This document shows, piece by piece, positions 1 to 7,540 of a stretch of 64,000 bases of DNA. Source of the stretch: Mycolicibacterium neoaurum VKM Ac-1815D (GTDB taxonomy: Bacteria; Actinomycetota; Actinomycetes; Mycobacteriales; Mycobacteriaceae); NCBI RefSeq assembly GCF_000317305.3, contig NC_023036.2, positions 3,410,001 through 3,474,000 of the forward strand. Direction: 5' to 3'. The notes under the pieces were generated by a model. That model had not been told where the DNA came from, did not search any database, and saw only the letters and a program-made list of their open reading frames with translations. A program made the position numbers and the translations under genes. Every line of letters starts with the position of its first letter. Position 1 is the stretch's first letter.

Positions 1-304
1 CCAGCTCAAGGGCACCACCGCGAACTGCCCGCAGGGCGGTCACCACCAACAGCGAACTGGTCAACAGTACGAGGGTATTGACGACACCGAAGGTCTGGTT
101 GAGCAGGAGCTGCGATTGGTTGAACTCGGCGGTATCTGCGCCGCGGTAGTACAGATACACGCCGAAAAGCATTGCGAACACCGTCATGTCCCCGAAGATG
201 AAGACCCACATGCCCTCTTCACCGGGGAGATGTCGCTGCCGTGGCACATCCTTGCCTGCTGGAGTGTGCTTGGCGGTCGTCGGCATGCTGGCGCCCTTCG
301 TCAT
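1..304 (-). CDS. Cytochrome c oxidase subunit III-like protein (partial)
   Basis: The reading frame stays open to the window edge, so only about the first 100 residues are present. Visible features are a glycine/glutamate-rich lead-in (PGEEGMWVFIFGD) running into a first membrane segment ending in LYYRG, then a second hydrophobic segment (VVNTLVLLTSSLLVV). This is the pattern of heme-copper oxidase subunit III / NorE-type proteins, which sit in the membrane beside the catalytic subunit. A second ATG at 286 has a better ribosome site (GAAGGG seven bases upstream) and may be the true start. It is divergent from the acyl-CoA dehydrogenase at 364, and the shared gap holds an operator-like motif. 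Whether it is NorE or a terminal oxidase subunit cannot be told from this fragment. Confidence 0.75.
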   Translation of the reverse strand, partial: MTKGASMPTTAKHTPAGKDVPRQRHLPGEEGMWVFIFGDMTVFAMLFGVYLYYRGADTAEFNQSQLLLNQTFGVVNTLVLLTSSLLVVTALRAVRGGALEL

Positions 305-324
305 TGATCGGACCGTGTGACGAA

Positions 325-348
325 GAATTTAACATGAAATAAAAAGTG
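325..348. promoter_or_regulatory. Regulon operator, site A
   Basis: AT-rich element containing AATTTAACATGAAAT followed by five A. Read on the minus strand it matches the recurring island motif (TTTTT, then a TTAAATT block about ten bases later). It sits between the divergent oxidase subunit III and acyl-CoA dehydrogenase genes. It overlaps a possible GTG start at 346, which argues for the downstream ATG at 364. Confidence 0.55.
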
Positions 349-363
349 GAGTACGGTATCGGT

Positions 364-1527
364 ATGGTGAGTCAGCTCAGCGAGGAAGAAAACCTGCTCG
401 TCGACACCGTGCGTCAGTTCGTCGATCGCGATGTCCGACCGACGGTGCGCGACGTCGAACACGCCAACGAGTACCCCGAAGCGTGGATCGATCAGATGAA
501 GCGTATCGGGATCTACGGGTTGGCCGTTCCCGAGGAGTACGGCGGCACACCGGTATCCACCGCCTGCTACGTCCTGGTCACCCAGGAGTTGGCGCGCGGC
601 TGGATGAGCCTCGCCGGGGCGATGGGCGGACATACCGTGGTGGCCAAGCTGGTGTCCCAGTTCGGCACCGAAGAACAGCGCCAGAAGTATCTTCCGGCGA
701 TGGCCAGCGGCGAGATACGTGCCACGATGGCACTGACCGAGCCGGGCGGCGGATCCGACCTACAGGCCATGACCACCACGGCACTGCCCGCCCCCGACAA
801 TGACGGCGAACTCGTCATCAACGGCGCGAAGACCTGGATCTCCAACGCTCGCCGGTCCGGGCTGATCGCACTGCTGTGTAAGACCGACCCGAAGGCCACG
901 CCCAAACACACCGGCATCTCGGTCGTTCTCGTCGAACACGGCGACGGCCTGACAGTGTCGCGCGACCTGCCCAAACTCGGGTACAAGGGGGTGGAGAGCT
1001 GCGAGCTGTCCTTCGACAACTGCCGAGTGCCTGCCGGCGCCGTTCTCGGCGGCGTGCCCGGCAAGGGCTTCACCCAGATGATGCGCGGCCTGGAGACCGG
1101 ACGAATCCAGGTCGCGTCCCGCGCCCTCGGTGTCGCGACCGCCGCACTGGAGGACTCGCTGGCCTACGCCCAGGAACGGGAGAGCTTCGGCCAGCCCATC
1201 TGGAAGCACCAGGCAATCGGTCATTACCTTGCCGACATGGCCACGAAGCTGACCGCCGCGCGTCAGCTGACGCTGCACGCTGCACAGTGCTATGACAGCG
1301 GACGACGTGCCGACATGGAGGCCGGTATGGCGAAGCTGTTCGCCTCGGAGACGGCCATGGAAATCGCGCTCAATGCCGTGCGCATCCACGGCGGGTACGG
1401 CTACTCCACCGAGTACGACGTGGAGCGATACTTCCGCGACGCTCCGCTGATGATCGTCGGCGAGGGAACCAACGAGATCCAGCGCAACGTCATCGCCGCC
1501 CAACTCGTCTCACGCGGCACCATCTGA
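364..1527 (+). CDS. Acyl-CoA dehydrogenase (FadE-type)
   Basis: A flavoprotein that would introduce a 2,3-double bond into an acyl-CoA, passing electrons to ETF. The 387-residue length is normal for the family. Signatures visible are the FAD-binding stretch MALTEPGGGSDLQ, and near the C-terminus IHGGYGYSTEY followed by GEGTNEIQRN, whose EGT glutamate is the usual catalytic base of short/medium-chain enzymes. I chose the ATG at 364, with GGAG 12 bases upstream. An in-frame GTG at 346 would lie inside the operator-like sequence. It is the first gene of the plus-strand arm. The substrate chain cannot be predicted. Confidence 0.9.
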   Translation: MVSQLSEEENLLVDTVRQFVDRDVRPTVRDVEHANEYPEAWIDQMKRIGIYGLAVPEEYGGTPVSTACYVLVTQELARGWMSLAGAMGGHTVVAKLVSQFGTEEQRQKYLPAMASGEIRATMALTEPGGGSDLQAMTTTALPAPDNDGELVINGAKTWISNARRSGLIALLCKTDPKATPKHTGISVVLVEHGDGLTVSRDLPKLGYKGVESCELSFDNCRVPAGAVLGGVPGKGFTQMMRGLETGRIQVASRALGVATAALEDSLAYAQERESFGQPIWKHQAIGHYLADMATKLTAARQLTLHAAQCYDSGRRADMEAGMAKLFASETAMEIALNAVRIHGGYGYSTEYDVERYFRDAPLMIVGEGTNEIQRNVIAAQLVSRGTI

Positions 1528-1529
1528 GC

Positions 1530-1682
1530 GGGAAGCCCGGAGGGACAGGTACCGCAGCGCCAATCCTCGCTCTGCTGAACCGCCGCCGCTACCGGCAGAT
1601 CGATCTGATCGCATCGGGTATGCGCGACGTCCGAGACTTCCGGGTACAGCCCATCGACTGGTCGGTGTTGCCGACGACATAG
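1530..1682 (+). other. Gene-free interval with an open, start-less coding-like stretch
   Basis: Between the acyl-CoA dehydrogenase stop and the TetR gene one frame remains open from the stop codon to a TAG at 1680. It reads in part LLNRRRYRQIDLIAS and QPIDWSVLPTT. It has no convincing start or ribosome site and I recognise no family. It may be the 3' remnant of a deleted gene or chance in GC-rich DNA. Confidence 0.2.
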
Positions 1683-1737
1683 CGACGATGTGCGGGCGCA
1701 GCCGGATTTCTGCACTGCAGACTCCTATCATCGAGCC

Positions 1738-2409
1738 ATGGCGAGAAAGCCGGCGATTGCCGAATCACGTGAAGCATCGGATGACACGTCGGGTGACACC
1801 AAGGCGCAACGCACCCGGGCGCGCATCCTCGACGCCGCCGCGCGCGTCCTGAGCGTCAAAGGCTACGCAGGCACCCGCCTCACCGATGTCGCCACGCAGG
1901 CCGATCTGCAGGCACCGGCGATCTACTACTACTTCAAGTCCCGCGACGATCTCATCGAAGAGGTCATGTTCTGCGGGATCAGCGATATGCGACGACATCT
2001 GACCGGTGTGCTCGACGCGCTGCCCGACGGCATGAACTCGATGGATCGGATCATGACCGCGGTCGAGGCTCATCTGCAGCACGAGCTTGAGCTCTCCGAC
2101 TATGCCCGCGCCACCATCCGCAACTCAGGCCAGATCCCCGATCATCTGAAGGCCCGCCAGAAGAAGGAAGAGGCCGCCTACACCCGGATCTGGCGGGGAC
2201 TGGTCAAGTCTGCCGCCGACGACGGTGAGATCCGCGAAGATCTCGATCCCATGCTGGCCCAGGCCCTGGTTCTCGGCGCGCTGAACTGGGCGGCGGAATG
2301 GTGGGACCCGCGCCGCAACTCCGTGGAGACCATGGTTCACAACGCCCAGGTGTTCGTCCGTCACGGCCTGAGTCCGGCGCCACCGGCGAAGACCCGCCGC
2401 AAGCGGTGA
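1738..2409 (+). CDS. TetR/AcrR-family transcriptional regulator
   Basis: A 223-residue DNA-binding regulator with the standard N-terminal helix-turn-helix: TRARILDAAARVLSVKGY, then GTRLTDVATQADL and the recognition-helix/YYYFKSRDDL block at about residues 55-75. The C-terminal ligand domain contains IPDHLKARQKKEE and ALNWAAEWW, resembling KstR2-type regulators that bind CoA thioesters. That likeness is by eye only. It lies between two catabolic genes transcribed the same way, and the next gene at 2477 begins with a copy of the island operator. This makes it the best-placed candidate regulator of the motif, although other TetR genes occur in the window. The ATG at 1738 is chosen because the helix-turn-helix begins at a normal distance from it. 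Confidence 0.9.
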   Translation: MARKPAIAESREASDDTSGDTKAQRTRARILDAAARVLSVKGYAGTRLTDVATQADLQAPAIYYYFKSRDDLIEEVMFCGISDMRRHLTGVLDALPDGMNSMDRIMTAVEAHLQHELELSDYARATIRNSGQIPDHLKARQKKEEAAYTRIWRGLVKSAADDGEIREDLDPMLAQALVLGALNWAAEWWDPRRNSVETMVHNAQVFVRHGLSPAPPAKTRRKR

Positions 2410-2448
2410 CACTTGCGTAGCCCGATATGAAACAGCGGATTGCCGACA

Positions 2449-2470
2449 TTTTTGATTCTATGTTAAATTA
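2449..2470 (+). promoter_or_regulatory. Regulon operator/promoter, site B
   Basis: TTTTTGATTCTATGTTAAAT followed by TA, one of the clearest copies of the motif. TATGTT (2459-2464) fits a mycobacterial -10 (TANNNT). Transcription would then start at or within a few bases of the thiolase ATG at 2477, so the mRNA may be leaderless or nearly so. Confidence 0.65.
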
Positions 2471-2476
2471 ATTGGC

Positions 2477-3628
2477 ATGACTGAGGCTTATATCGTTGAC
2501 GCCACCCGCACCGCCGTCGGACGACGCAAGGGCGGTTTCGCAGACGCACACCCGGCCGACATGGCCGCCCACGTGATCAAGACCGTCACGGGTCGCCACG
2601 ACATCGACCCGGCGGCCATCGACGATGTCATCCTCGGCTGTCTGGACAACATCGGCAGCCAGGCCGGTGACATCGCCCGTACCGCGGCGCTGGCCGCCGG
2701 ACTGCCGGAGTCCGTGCCGGGCGTGACCATCGACCGTCAGTGCGGATCTGCCCAACAGGCAGTGCATTTCGCCGCCCAGGCCGTGATGAGTGGTACGTCG
2801 GACCTCATCGTCGCCGGCGGTGTCCAGAAGATGACCCAGTACCCCATCCTGTGCGCGTTCAACGCCGGTGAACCCTTCGGATCGAGCGATCCGTGGACCG
2901 GGTGCGAAGGCTGGCAGGACCGCTACGGCGACCAGGAGATCTCCCAGTTCCGCGGTGCCGAGATGATGGCGGCCCAATGGAAGCTCAGCCGCGAGGACAA
3001 CGAGCGGTTCGCCCTGGAAAGCCATCGGCGCGCCCTCGCCGCTATCGACGACGGCCACTTCGCCAGGGAGATAACCGAGTTCAAGGGCATCAGCGTCGAC
3101 GAGGGCCCCCGCGCGGACACCACCGCCGAGAAGATGGCCTCACTGCCCACCCTGGTGGAGGGCGGAGTGCTCACGGCCGCGGTCGCCAGCCAGATCTCCG
3201 ATGGCGCTGCCGCACTGCTGGTCGCTTCCAAGTCTGCTGTCGACCGATTCGGACTGACCCCCCGCGCTCGCATCCACCACATGTCGGTCCGCGGCGCCGA
3301 TCCGGTGATGATGCTCTCGGCACCCATCACCGCGACCCAGCACGCGCTCAAGCGCGCCGGTATGTCGATCGACGATATCGACGTCGTCGAGATCAACGAG
3401 GCCTTCGCTCCGGTTGTGCTGGCCTGGCTGGCCGAGATCGGCGCCGATCCCGCCAAGGTCAACCCCAACGGCGGTGCGATCGCGCTCGGCCATCCCATCG
3501 GTTGCACCGGCGCCCGGCTGATGACCTCCATGCTGCACGAGCTCGAGCGCACCGGCGGACGATTCGGCCTGCAGACCATGTGCGAAGGCGGCGGCCAGGC
3601 CAACGTGACCATCATCGAACGCCTCTGA
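2477..3628 (+). CDS. Acetyl-CoA acetyltransferase / 3-ketoacyl-CoA thiolase
   Basis: It would cleave a 3-ketoacyl-CoA with free CoA, the last step of a beta-oxidation turn. The 383 residues carry all thiolase catalytic positions: nucleophile Cys89 in DRQCGSAQQA, His339 in GHPIGCTGA and Cys369 in CEGGGQA. The fold's NEAF motif (VEINEAFAP) is also present. There is no ribosome binding site between the operator and the ATG, consistent with a leaderless transcript. It is followed after five bases by an LCAD-type acyl-CoA dehydrogenase, so the two are almost certainly one transcript. The family resembles FadA5/FadA6 of steroid catabolism, but substrate assignment would be a guess. Confidence 0.93.
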   Translation: MTEAYIVDATRTAVGRRKGGFADAHPADMAAHVIKTVTGRHDIDPAAIDDVILGCLDNIGSQAGDIARTAALAAGLPESVPGVTIDRQCGSAQQAVHFAAQAVMSGTSDLIVAGGVQKMTQYPILCAFNAGEPFGSSDPWTGCEGWQDRYGDQEISQFRGAEMMAAQWKLSREDNERFALESHRRALAAIDDGHFAREITEFKGISVDEGPRADTTAEKMASLPTLVEGGVLTAAVASQISDGAAALLVASKSAVDRFGLTPRARIHHMSVRGADPVMMLSAPITATQHALKRAGMSIDDIDVVEINEAFAPVVLAWLAEIGADPAKVNPNGGAIALGHPIGCTGARLMTSMLHELERTGGRFGLQTMCEGGGQANVTIIERL

Positions 3629-3633
3629 TCATC

Positions 3634-4785
3634 ATGAAGCGCTCACTCTACGAAGCCGACCACGAGGCCTACCGGGACACCGTTCGGGAGTTCCTTGCCC
3701 GCGAAGTGGTTCCGCATCAGCATGATTGGGACGAGCAACGCTGGATCGACCGCTCCGTCTTCGCACGTGCCGCCAAGTCGGGCATCTACGCCCTGCAGGT
3801 TCCGGAAACCTACGGCGGATCCGGCGAGGCCGATTACCGGTACCGCATGATCGTGTGCGAGGAGATCGCCCGGATCAACGCGCTCTCGTTCGGACTGACC
3901 GTCAGCCTGCAGGATGACCTCGTGCTGCACTACCTGCTCGACCTGACCAACGACGAGCAGAAGCAACGCTGGTTGCCGGGATTCGCCGCCGGCGACCTGA
4001 TCGGCGCCTTGGCGATGACCGAGCCCAGCGCGGGCAGCGACCTGCGCGGTATGCGCACCACGGCCCGCCGCGATGGTGACAACTGGATTCTGAACGGCCA
4101 GAAGACCTTCATCTCCAGCGGCATCATGTCCGATGTGCTGGTCGTGGCCGCCAAGACCGACCCCGACGGTGGCTCACGCGCCTTCAGCCTGTTCGTCGTC
4201 GAACGCGACACTCCTGGATTCGAACGCGGCCGCAAACTCGACAAGCTCGGTCTGCCCGCCCAGGACACCGCCGAACTCTACTTCGAGGATGCCGTGGTGC
4301 CTGCTGCCAACCTGTTGGGCGACGAGGGCAAGGGTCTGCAGTACCTGATGAGCCATCTGCCCCGCGAACGGCTCGGCGTCACCGCCAAGGCGATGGCCAC
4401 CACTCGGGCCATCTTCGACGCCACCGTCGAGTACTGCCAGAACCGGCAGGCTTTCGGCGCGCCGCTGACCGACAAGCAGCACGTGCGCTTCGAACTCGCC
4501 GAGATGGAGACCGAGATCGACCTCGCGGAGGCCTACACCGACCGTAGCGTGCTCGCCTACAACGCCGGCGAGTTGAGCGCGGTGGACGCGGCGAAGGGCA
4601 AGTGGTATCTGAGCGAGCTGCAGAAGCGAGTCATCGACCGGTGTCTGCAACTGCACGGCGGGTACGGCTACATGATGGAGTATCCCGTCGCCAGGGCCTA
4701 TCTGGACACCCGCATCCAGACCATCTACGGCGGTACCACCGAGATCATGAAGGAGATCATCGGGCGCGATATCGCCGCCCGCTGA
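3634..4785 (+). CDS. Acyl-CoA dehydrogenase, long-chain (LCAD) type
   Basis: A 383-residue FAD enzyme for alpha,beta-dehydrogenation of an acyl-CoA. MTEPSAGSDLRG is the flavin-binding signature. At the C-terminal site it has YGGTTEIMKE instead of the EGT triplet. LCAD and isovaleryl-CoA dehydrogenases share this and use a glutamate on an earlier helix; the candidate here is the Glu of LPRERL. It begins at an ATG five bases after the thiolase stop without an obvious ribosome site, so translation is probably coupled. A hairpin terminator follows at 4799. Confidence 0.92.
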   Translation: MKRSLYEADHEAYRDTVREFLAREVVPHQHDWDEQRWIDRSVFARAAKSGIYALQVPETYGGSGEADYRYRMIVCEEIARINALSFGLTVSLQDDLVLHYLLDLTNDEQKQRWLPGFAAGDLIGALAMTEPSAGSDLRGMRTTARRDGDNWILNGQKTFISSGIMSDVLVVAAKTDPDGGSRAFSLFVVERDTPGFERGRKLDKLGLPAQDTAELYFEDAVVPAANLLGDEGKGLQYLMSHLPRERLGVTAKAMATTRAIFDATVEYCQNRQAFGAPLTDKQHVRFELAEMETEIDLAEAYTDRSVLAYNAGELSAVDAAKGKWYLSELQKRVIDRCLQLHGGYGYMMEYPVARAYLDTRIQTIYGGTTEIMKEIIGRDIAAR

Positions 4786-4798
4786 GCATCTGTTTATC

Positions 4799-4825
4799 CC
4801 CGGGACCGGAACATCCGGCCCCGGG
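4799..4825 (+). terminator. Hairpin terminator after thiolase-dehydrogenase pair
   Basis: CCCGGG-A-CCGG, loop AACAT, CCGG-C-CCCGGG: ten base pairs with one mismatch, starting 14 bases after the stop codon. There is no long U tract, as is usual in mycobacteria. Confidence 0.6.
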
Positions 4826-4876
4826 CATATTCGTCGGTTGGACAACCCATCGGCGAAAAACCTTGATCCGTTCCGA

Positions 4877-4899
4877 TTTTCAAATCTATACTAAAAATT
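4877..4899 (+). promoter_or_regulatory. Regulon operator/promoter, site C
   Basis: TTTTCAAATCTATACTAAAA followed by ATT, a close motif copy 30 bases before the P450 start. TATACT is a good -10 candidate. Confidence 0.6.
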
Positions 4900-4928
4900 C
4901 ATTTGCTCGCACACCCGAGGAGCGCCCG

Positions 4929-6242
4929 ATGACCAGCAGCCCGGTGGATTCGGCACCAGCGCACAACGATCGAGATCCAGACAACCCCGCGGATCGCGAG
5001 TACGACCCCGTCGACATCTCCCCCAAATCGTTCTGGGCGAAATCGGCCCGCGAGCGCGATATCGCCTTCGCCGAATTGCGCCGCCGCGCCCCGGTGAGCT
5101 GGCAACGGCCCGTCGAGAGTGATCTCGCGCCGTCGGAGATCACCGGCTTCTGGGCGGTGACCTCCCATGAGCTGATCCGCGAGGTCAGCACGCATCCCGA
5201 GATATTCTGCTCCGGCGGCGGTATCCAACTCGAAGATGTGCCTGACGAGTTTCTCGAGGCGGCATCGTCGTTCCTGGCGATGGATGGTCAACGCCACCTC
5301 ACCTATCGCAGGCTGATGAGCGGCTCGTTCACTCCTCGCCAGGTCAAGCGCATCGAAGACCAGATCCGCGACCGGGCGGCGACGATCGTCGACGAATTCC
5401 TGACCAAAGGTTCCGGCGACTGGGTCGAGAATGTCGCCAAGCAGATGCCGATGAACACGATTTACGAGATGGCCGGCCTCCCCGTGGAGAAACGGGATGA
5501 AGCAGCGCACTTCGCCGATGAGCTCGCCGGCTGGAACGACCCCGACATCGCTGCAGGCCGATCGTCTGCCGAGGTCCTCAACGACGCTCTGGTCGGCAAT
5601 CTCGGGATCGGCCTGGAGTTCGCCGAAACGACCAGGACCTGCCCGCGCGACGATATCTGGTCGAATCTGGTGACCTCTACCGTCGATGGTCATGAGCTCG
5701 ACGACGACGAACTCGCCTCGATGTTCGTGCTGATGTCCTTCGCGGGCAACGACACGACCCGCACCACATTGTCACTCGGCGTGAAGGCCTTCGTCGACAA
5801 CCCGGACCAGACGGCGTATCTGCTCGAGGACTTCGAAGGCAGGATCGACGCCGCCATCGATGAGGTGCTGCGCTGGGTGACGCCGGTGATGACCTTCCGG
5901 CGCACCGCGACCCAGGACACGGTGCTCGGCGGACGCCAGATCCGCAAGGGCGACTGGGTGGTGATGATCTACTCCTCGGGCAACCGCGACGAAAGCGAGT
6001 TCCCCGACCCTTGGACCTTCGACATCAGTCGCAAGCCCAACCAACACGTCGCCTTCGGCGGCGGCGGACCACACTACTGCCTCGGCGCCTTCCTGGCCAA
6101 GATGCAGCTCAAGCACATGCTGGACCAGATCTTGCATCGCCTGCCCGAGTTGCGGTTCGGTGAACCCGACATGCTGGTCAGCAACTTCGCCGCCGCGGTG
6201 AAGACCATGCATGCCGAGGCGCGCTGTCCGGTCGGACACTGA
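4929..6242 (+). CDS. Cytochrome P450 (CYP124/125/142-like group)
   Basis: A 437-residue soluble class I P450. Seen are the oxygen-activating I-helix motif FAGNDTTRTT, the ExxR pair in DEVLRW, and the heme-binding loop FGGGGPHYCLGAF with the thiolate Cys384. The FRRTATQDT stretch and heme loop resemble the CYP124/125/142 enzymes, which oxidise terminal methyl groups of sterols and branched isoprenoids; that link is family inference. It has its own operator and a GAGG ribosome site. It is a paralogue of the P450 at 11597, which shares VTPVMTFRRTATQDT-like and heme segments. Electrons could come from the ferredoxin and reductase encoded at 7541-9365. Confidence 0.93.
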   Translation: MTSSPVDSAPAHNDRDPDNPADREYDPVDISPKSFWAKSARERDIAFAELRRRAPVSWQRPVESDLAPSEITGFWAVTSHELIREVSTHPEIFCSGGGIQLEDVPDEFLEAASSFLAMDGQRHLTYRRLMSGSFTPRQVKRIEDQIRDRAATIVDEFLTKGSGDWVENVAKQMPMNTIYEMAGLPVEKRDEAAHFADELAGWNDPDIAAGRSSAEVLNDALVGNLGIGLEFAETTRTCPRDDIWSNLVTSTVDGHELDDDELASMFVLMSFAGNDTTRTTLSLGVKAFVDNPDQTAYLLEDFEGRIDAAIDEVLRWVTPVMTFRRTATQDTVLGGRQIRKGDWVVMIYSSGNRDESEFPDPWTFDISRKPNQHVAFGGGGPHYCLGAFLAKMQLKHMLDQILHRLPELRFGEPDMLVSNFAAAVKTMHAEARCPVGH

Positions 6243-6267
6243 GCTCGTCCGACTCCCCGACTGAACC

Positions 6268-6307
6268 GGCACCCCCGCTCCGACTTCGTTGTCGAGGCGG
6301 GGGTGCC
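6268..6307. terminator. Bidirectional terminator between convergent genes
   Basis: GGCACCCCCGC at 6268-6278 pairs perfectly with GCGGGGGTGCC at 6297-6307. CGAC/GTCG can pair inside the loop. It lies between the stops of the convergent P450 and CoA-transferase genes. Confidence 0.75.
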
Positions 6308-6333
6308 GTGGTCTGTGTGGGCGGCACCGACGG

Positions 6334-7527
6334 TCAGCGCGACCGGTCGAAGAGTTTCTCGATCAGGGCACGTCGCTGCCCCCAGTCCGCGGTACGCAGA
6401 TCCGCATGCCCGGTCTCGGTGACGATCACCTCGATGTCATGGGCCGGTGTCGACGCGGGCCTGCTCAGCGTGTCCACCAAGGTGCAGCGCCCGCCGAACC
6501 CGGAACCGACCGCGATGATCGACAGCCCGTGCGGATGCAGCCGCGCGGCTGCGCAGTAGTCGGGGTGTCCCCCGATGCCACCGACGATCTTGTCGCCCAC
6601 ACCCTCGACGTTGACCTGACCGAACGGATCGATCTCGATGGCGGTGTTGACCGCGAAAAAAGGTCTGCCACGGGACAATCTGGTGATGTCGTGGCTGTGC
6701 CCGATACCGCGCAGGATGGGCCGTCCATCGGCCCAGTCATAGAGGGCTCGGTCGCCGAACAGATACGTAGCCGACGGTTCGCCGATGAGCAGCCCACGGC
6801 GCTCCAGATCGATCACCGCATCGGTCAACAGCCCGGTGTCGACCGCCATGGGCGTGCGACCGCGTTGCAGCAGTGCGGTGCCCAACTGTCCGGGACCGTA
6901 CTGCACCCGGGCTCCCTCGGGGATCAGCGCCAGGACCCGGTCGGCCAGTTCCTCGTGTAACGGCTCGGGCGCCCGCGGGGCCACACGTGCCGGCATGTCA
7001 CCAGCCCGGCCCACCACCGACACCGCGTCCAATGGCAGCCCGGATTCGGCGCTGGCCGCCGGTGCGGCATCGTCGAGCACCGCCCATACCGGCACACCGG
7101 CATCGACCAGCGCCTGCTGCCATGACACCTCGGTGCAGAAGTGCACGGCACCACCGCGGTGGGTCATTCGGGTGATCAGGACATCGGGACGTAGCGGCCC
7201 GGTCAACAGTCCCGGAATCGCGGCAAGACTGGTCGGGATGGCACAGGTGGCGGGGTGTGGCAGTAGACCGCGGACGCCCCAGCCCGGCATCAGCGTCACG
7301 ATCCGCGCGAAGGCGCCTGCCGAAACATCTTGCGGAGCAACAGGGCTCCACCCGAGGACGAGGGTCACACCGCCGGTGTTCGCCGCGTAGTCGCTCAGTA
7401 CCGCACCGATCGTTTCGGTGTTCTCGGCAAGACAGCCGAGCGCGCCCACCCCGTCACCGAGCGCGATGACGGGCCCGCGGCCGGTCGGCAGGAGCGCCAG
7501 CAGGCCGGCAAGATCAGACGTGTGCAC
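6334..7527 (-). CDS. Acetyl-CoA hydrolase / CoA-transferase family protein
   Basis: The C-terminal half is typical of the Cat1/4-hydroxybutyrate CoA-transferase family: GVGDKIVGGIGGHPDY, VGSGFGGRCT and VTETGHADLR. The 397-residue length is slightly short because the N-terminus is reduced. The start is taken as GTG 7527, 13 bases past the reductase stop. No strong ribosome site is visible, so the N-terminus is uncertain. The segment VDTGLLTDAVIDL aligns with the family's HTE-x3-D motif that supplies the acyl-carrying glutamate, but has Gly where Glu is expected. It may therefore be a hydrolase, an unusual transferase or inactive. It is the last gene of the P450-2 operon. Confidence 0.75.
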   Translation of the reverse strand: MHTSDLAGLLALLPTGRGPVIALGDGVGALGCLAENTETIGAVLSDYAANTGGVTLVLGWSPVAPQDVSAGAFARIVTLMPGWGVRGLLPHPATCAIPTSLAAIPGLLTGPLRPDVLITRMTHRGGAVHFCTEVSWQQALVDAGVPVWAVLDDAAPAASAESGLPLDAVSVVGRAGDMPARVAPRAPEPLHEELADRVLALIPEGARVQYGPGQLGTALLQRGRTPMAVDTGLLTDAVIDLERRGLLIGEPSATYLFGDRALYDWADGRPILRGIGHSHDITRLSRGRPFFAVNTAIEIDPFGQVNVEGVGDKIVGGIGGHPDYCAAARLHPHGLSIIAVGSGFGGRCTLVDTLSRPASTPAHDIEVIVTETGHADLRTADWGQRRALIEKLFDRSR

Positions 7528-7540
7528 CGGTGGCGGCCGG

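Noticed and set aside
2893..3630. Long frame upstream and in phase with the acyl-CoA dehydrogenase at 3634, suggesting a much larger fusion protein.
   Set aside because: The extra part is an Arg-rich shadow of the thiolase in another frame; the thiolase frame has all catalytic motifs and the dehydrogenase starts naturally at ATG 3634.
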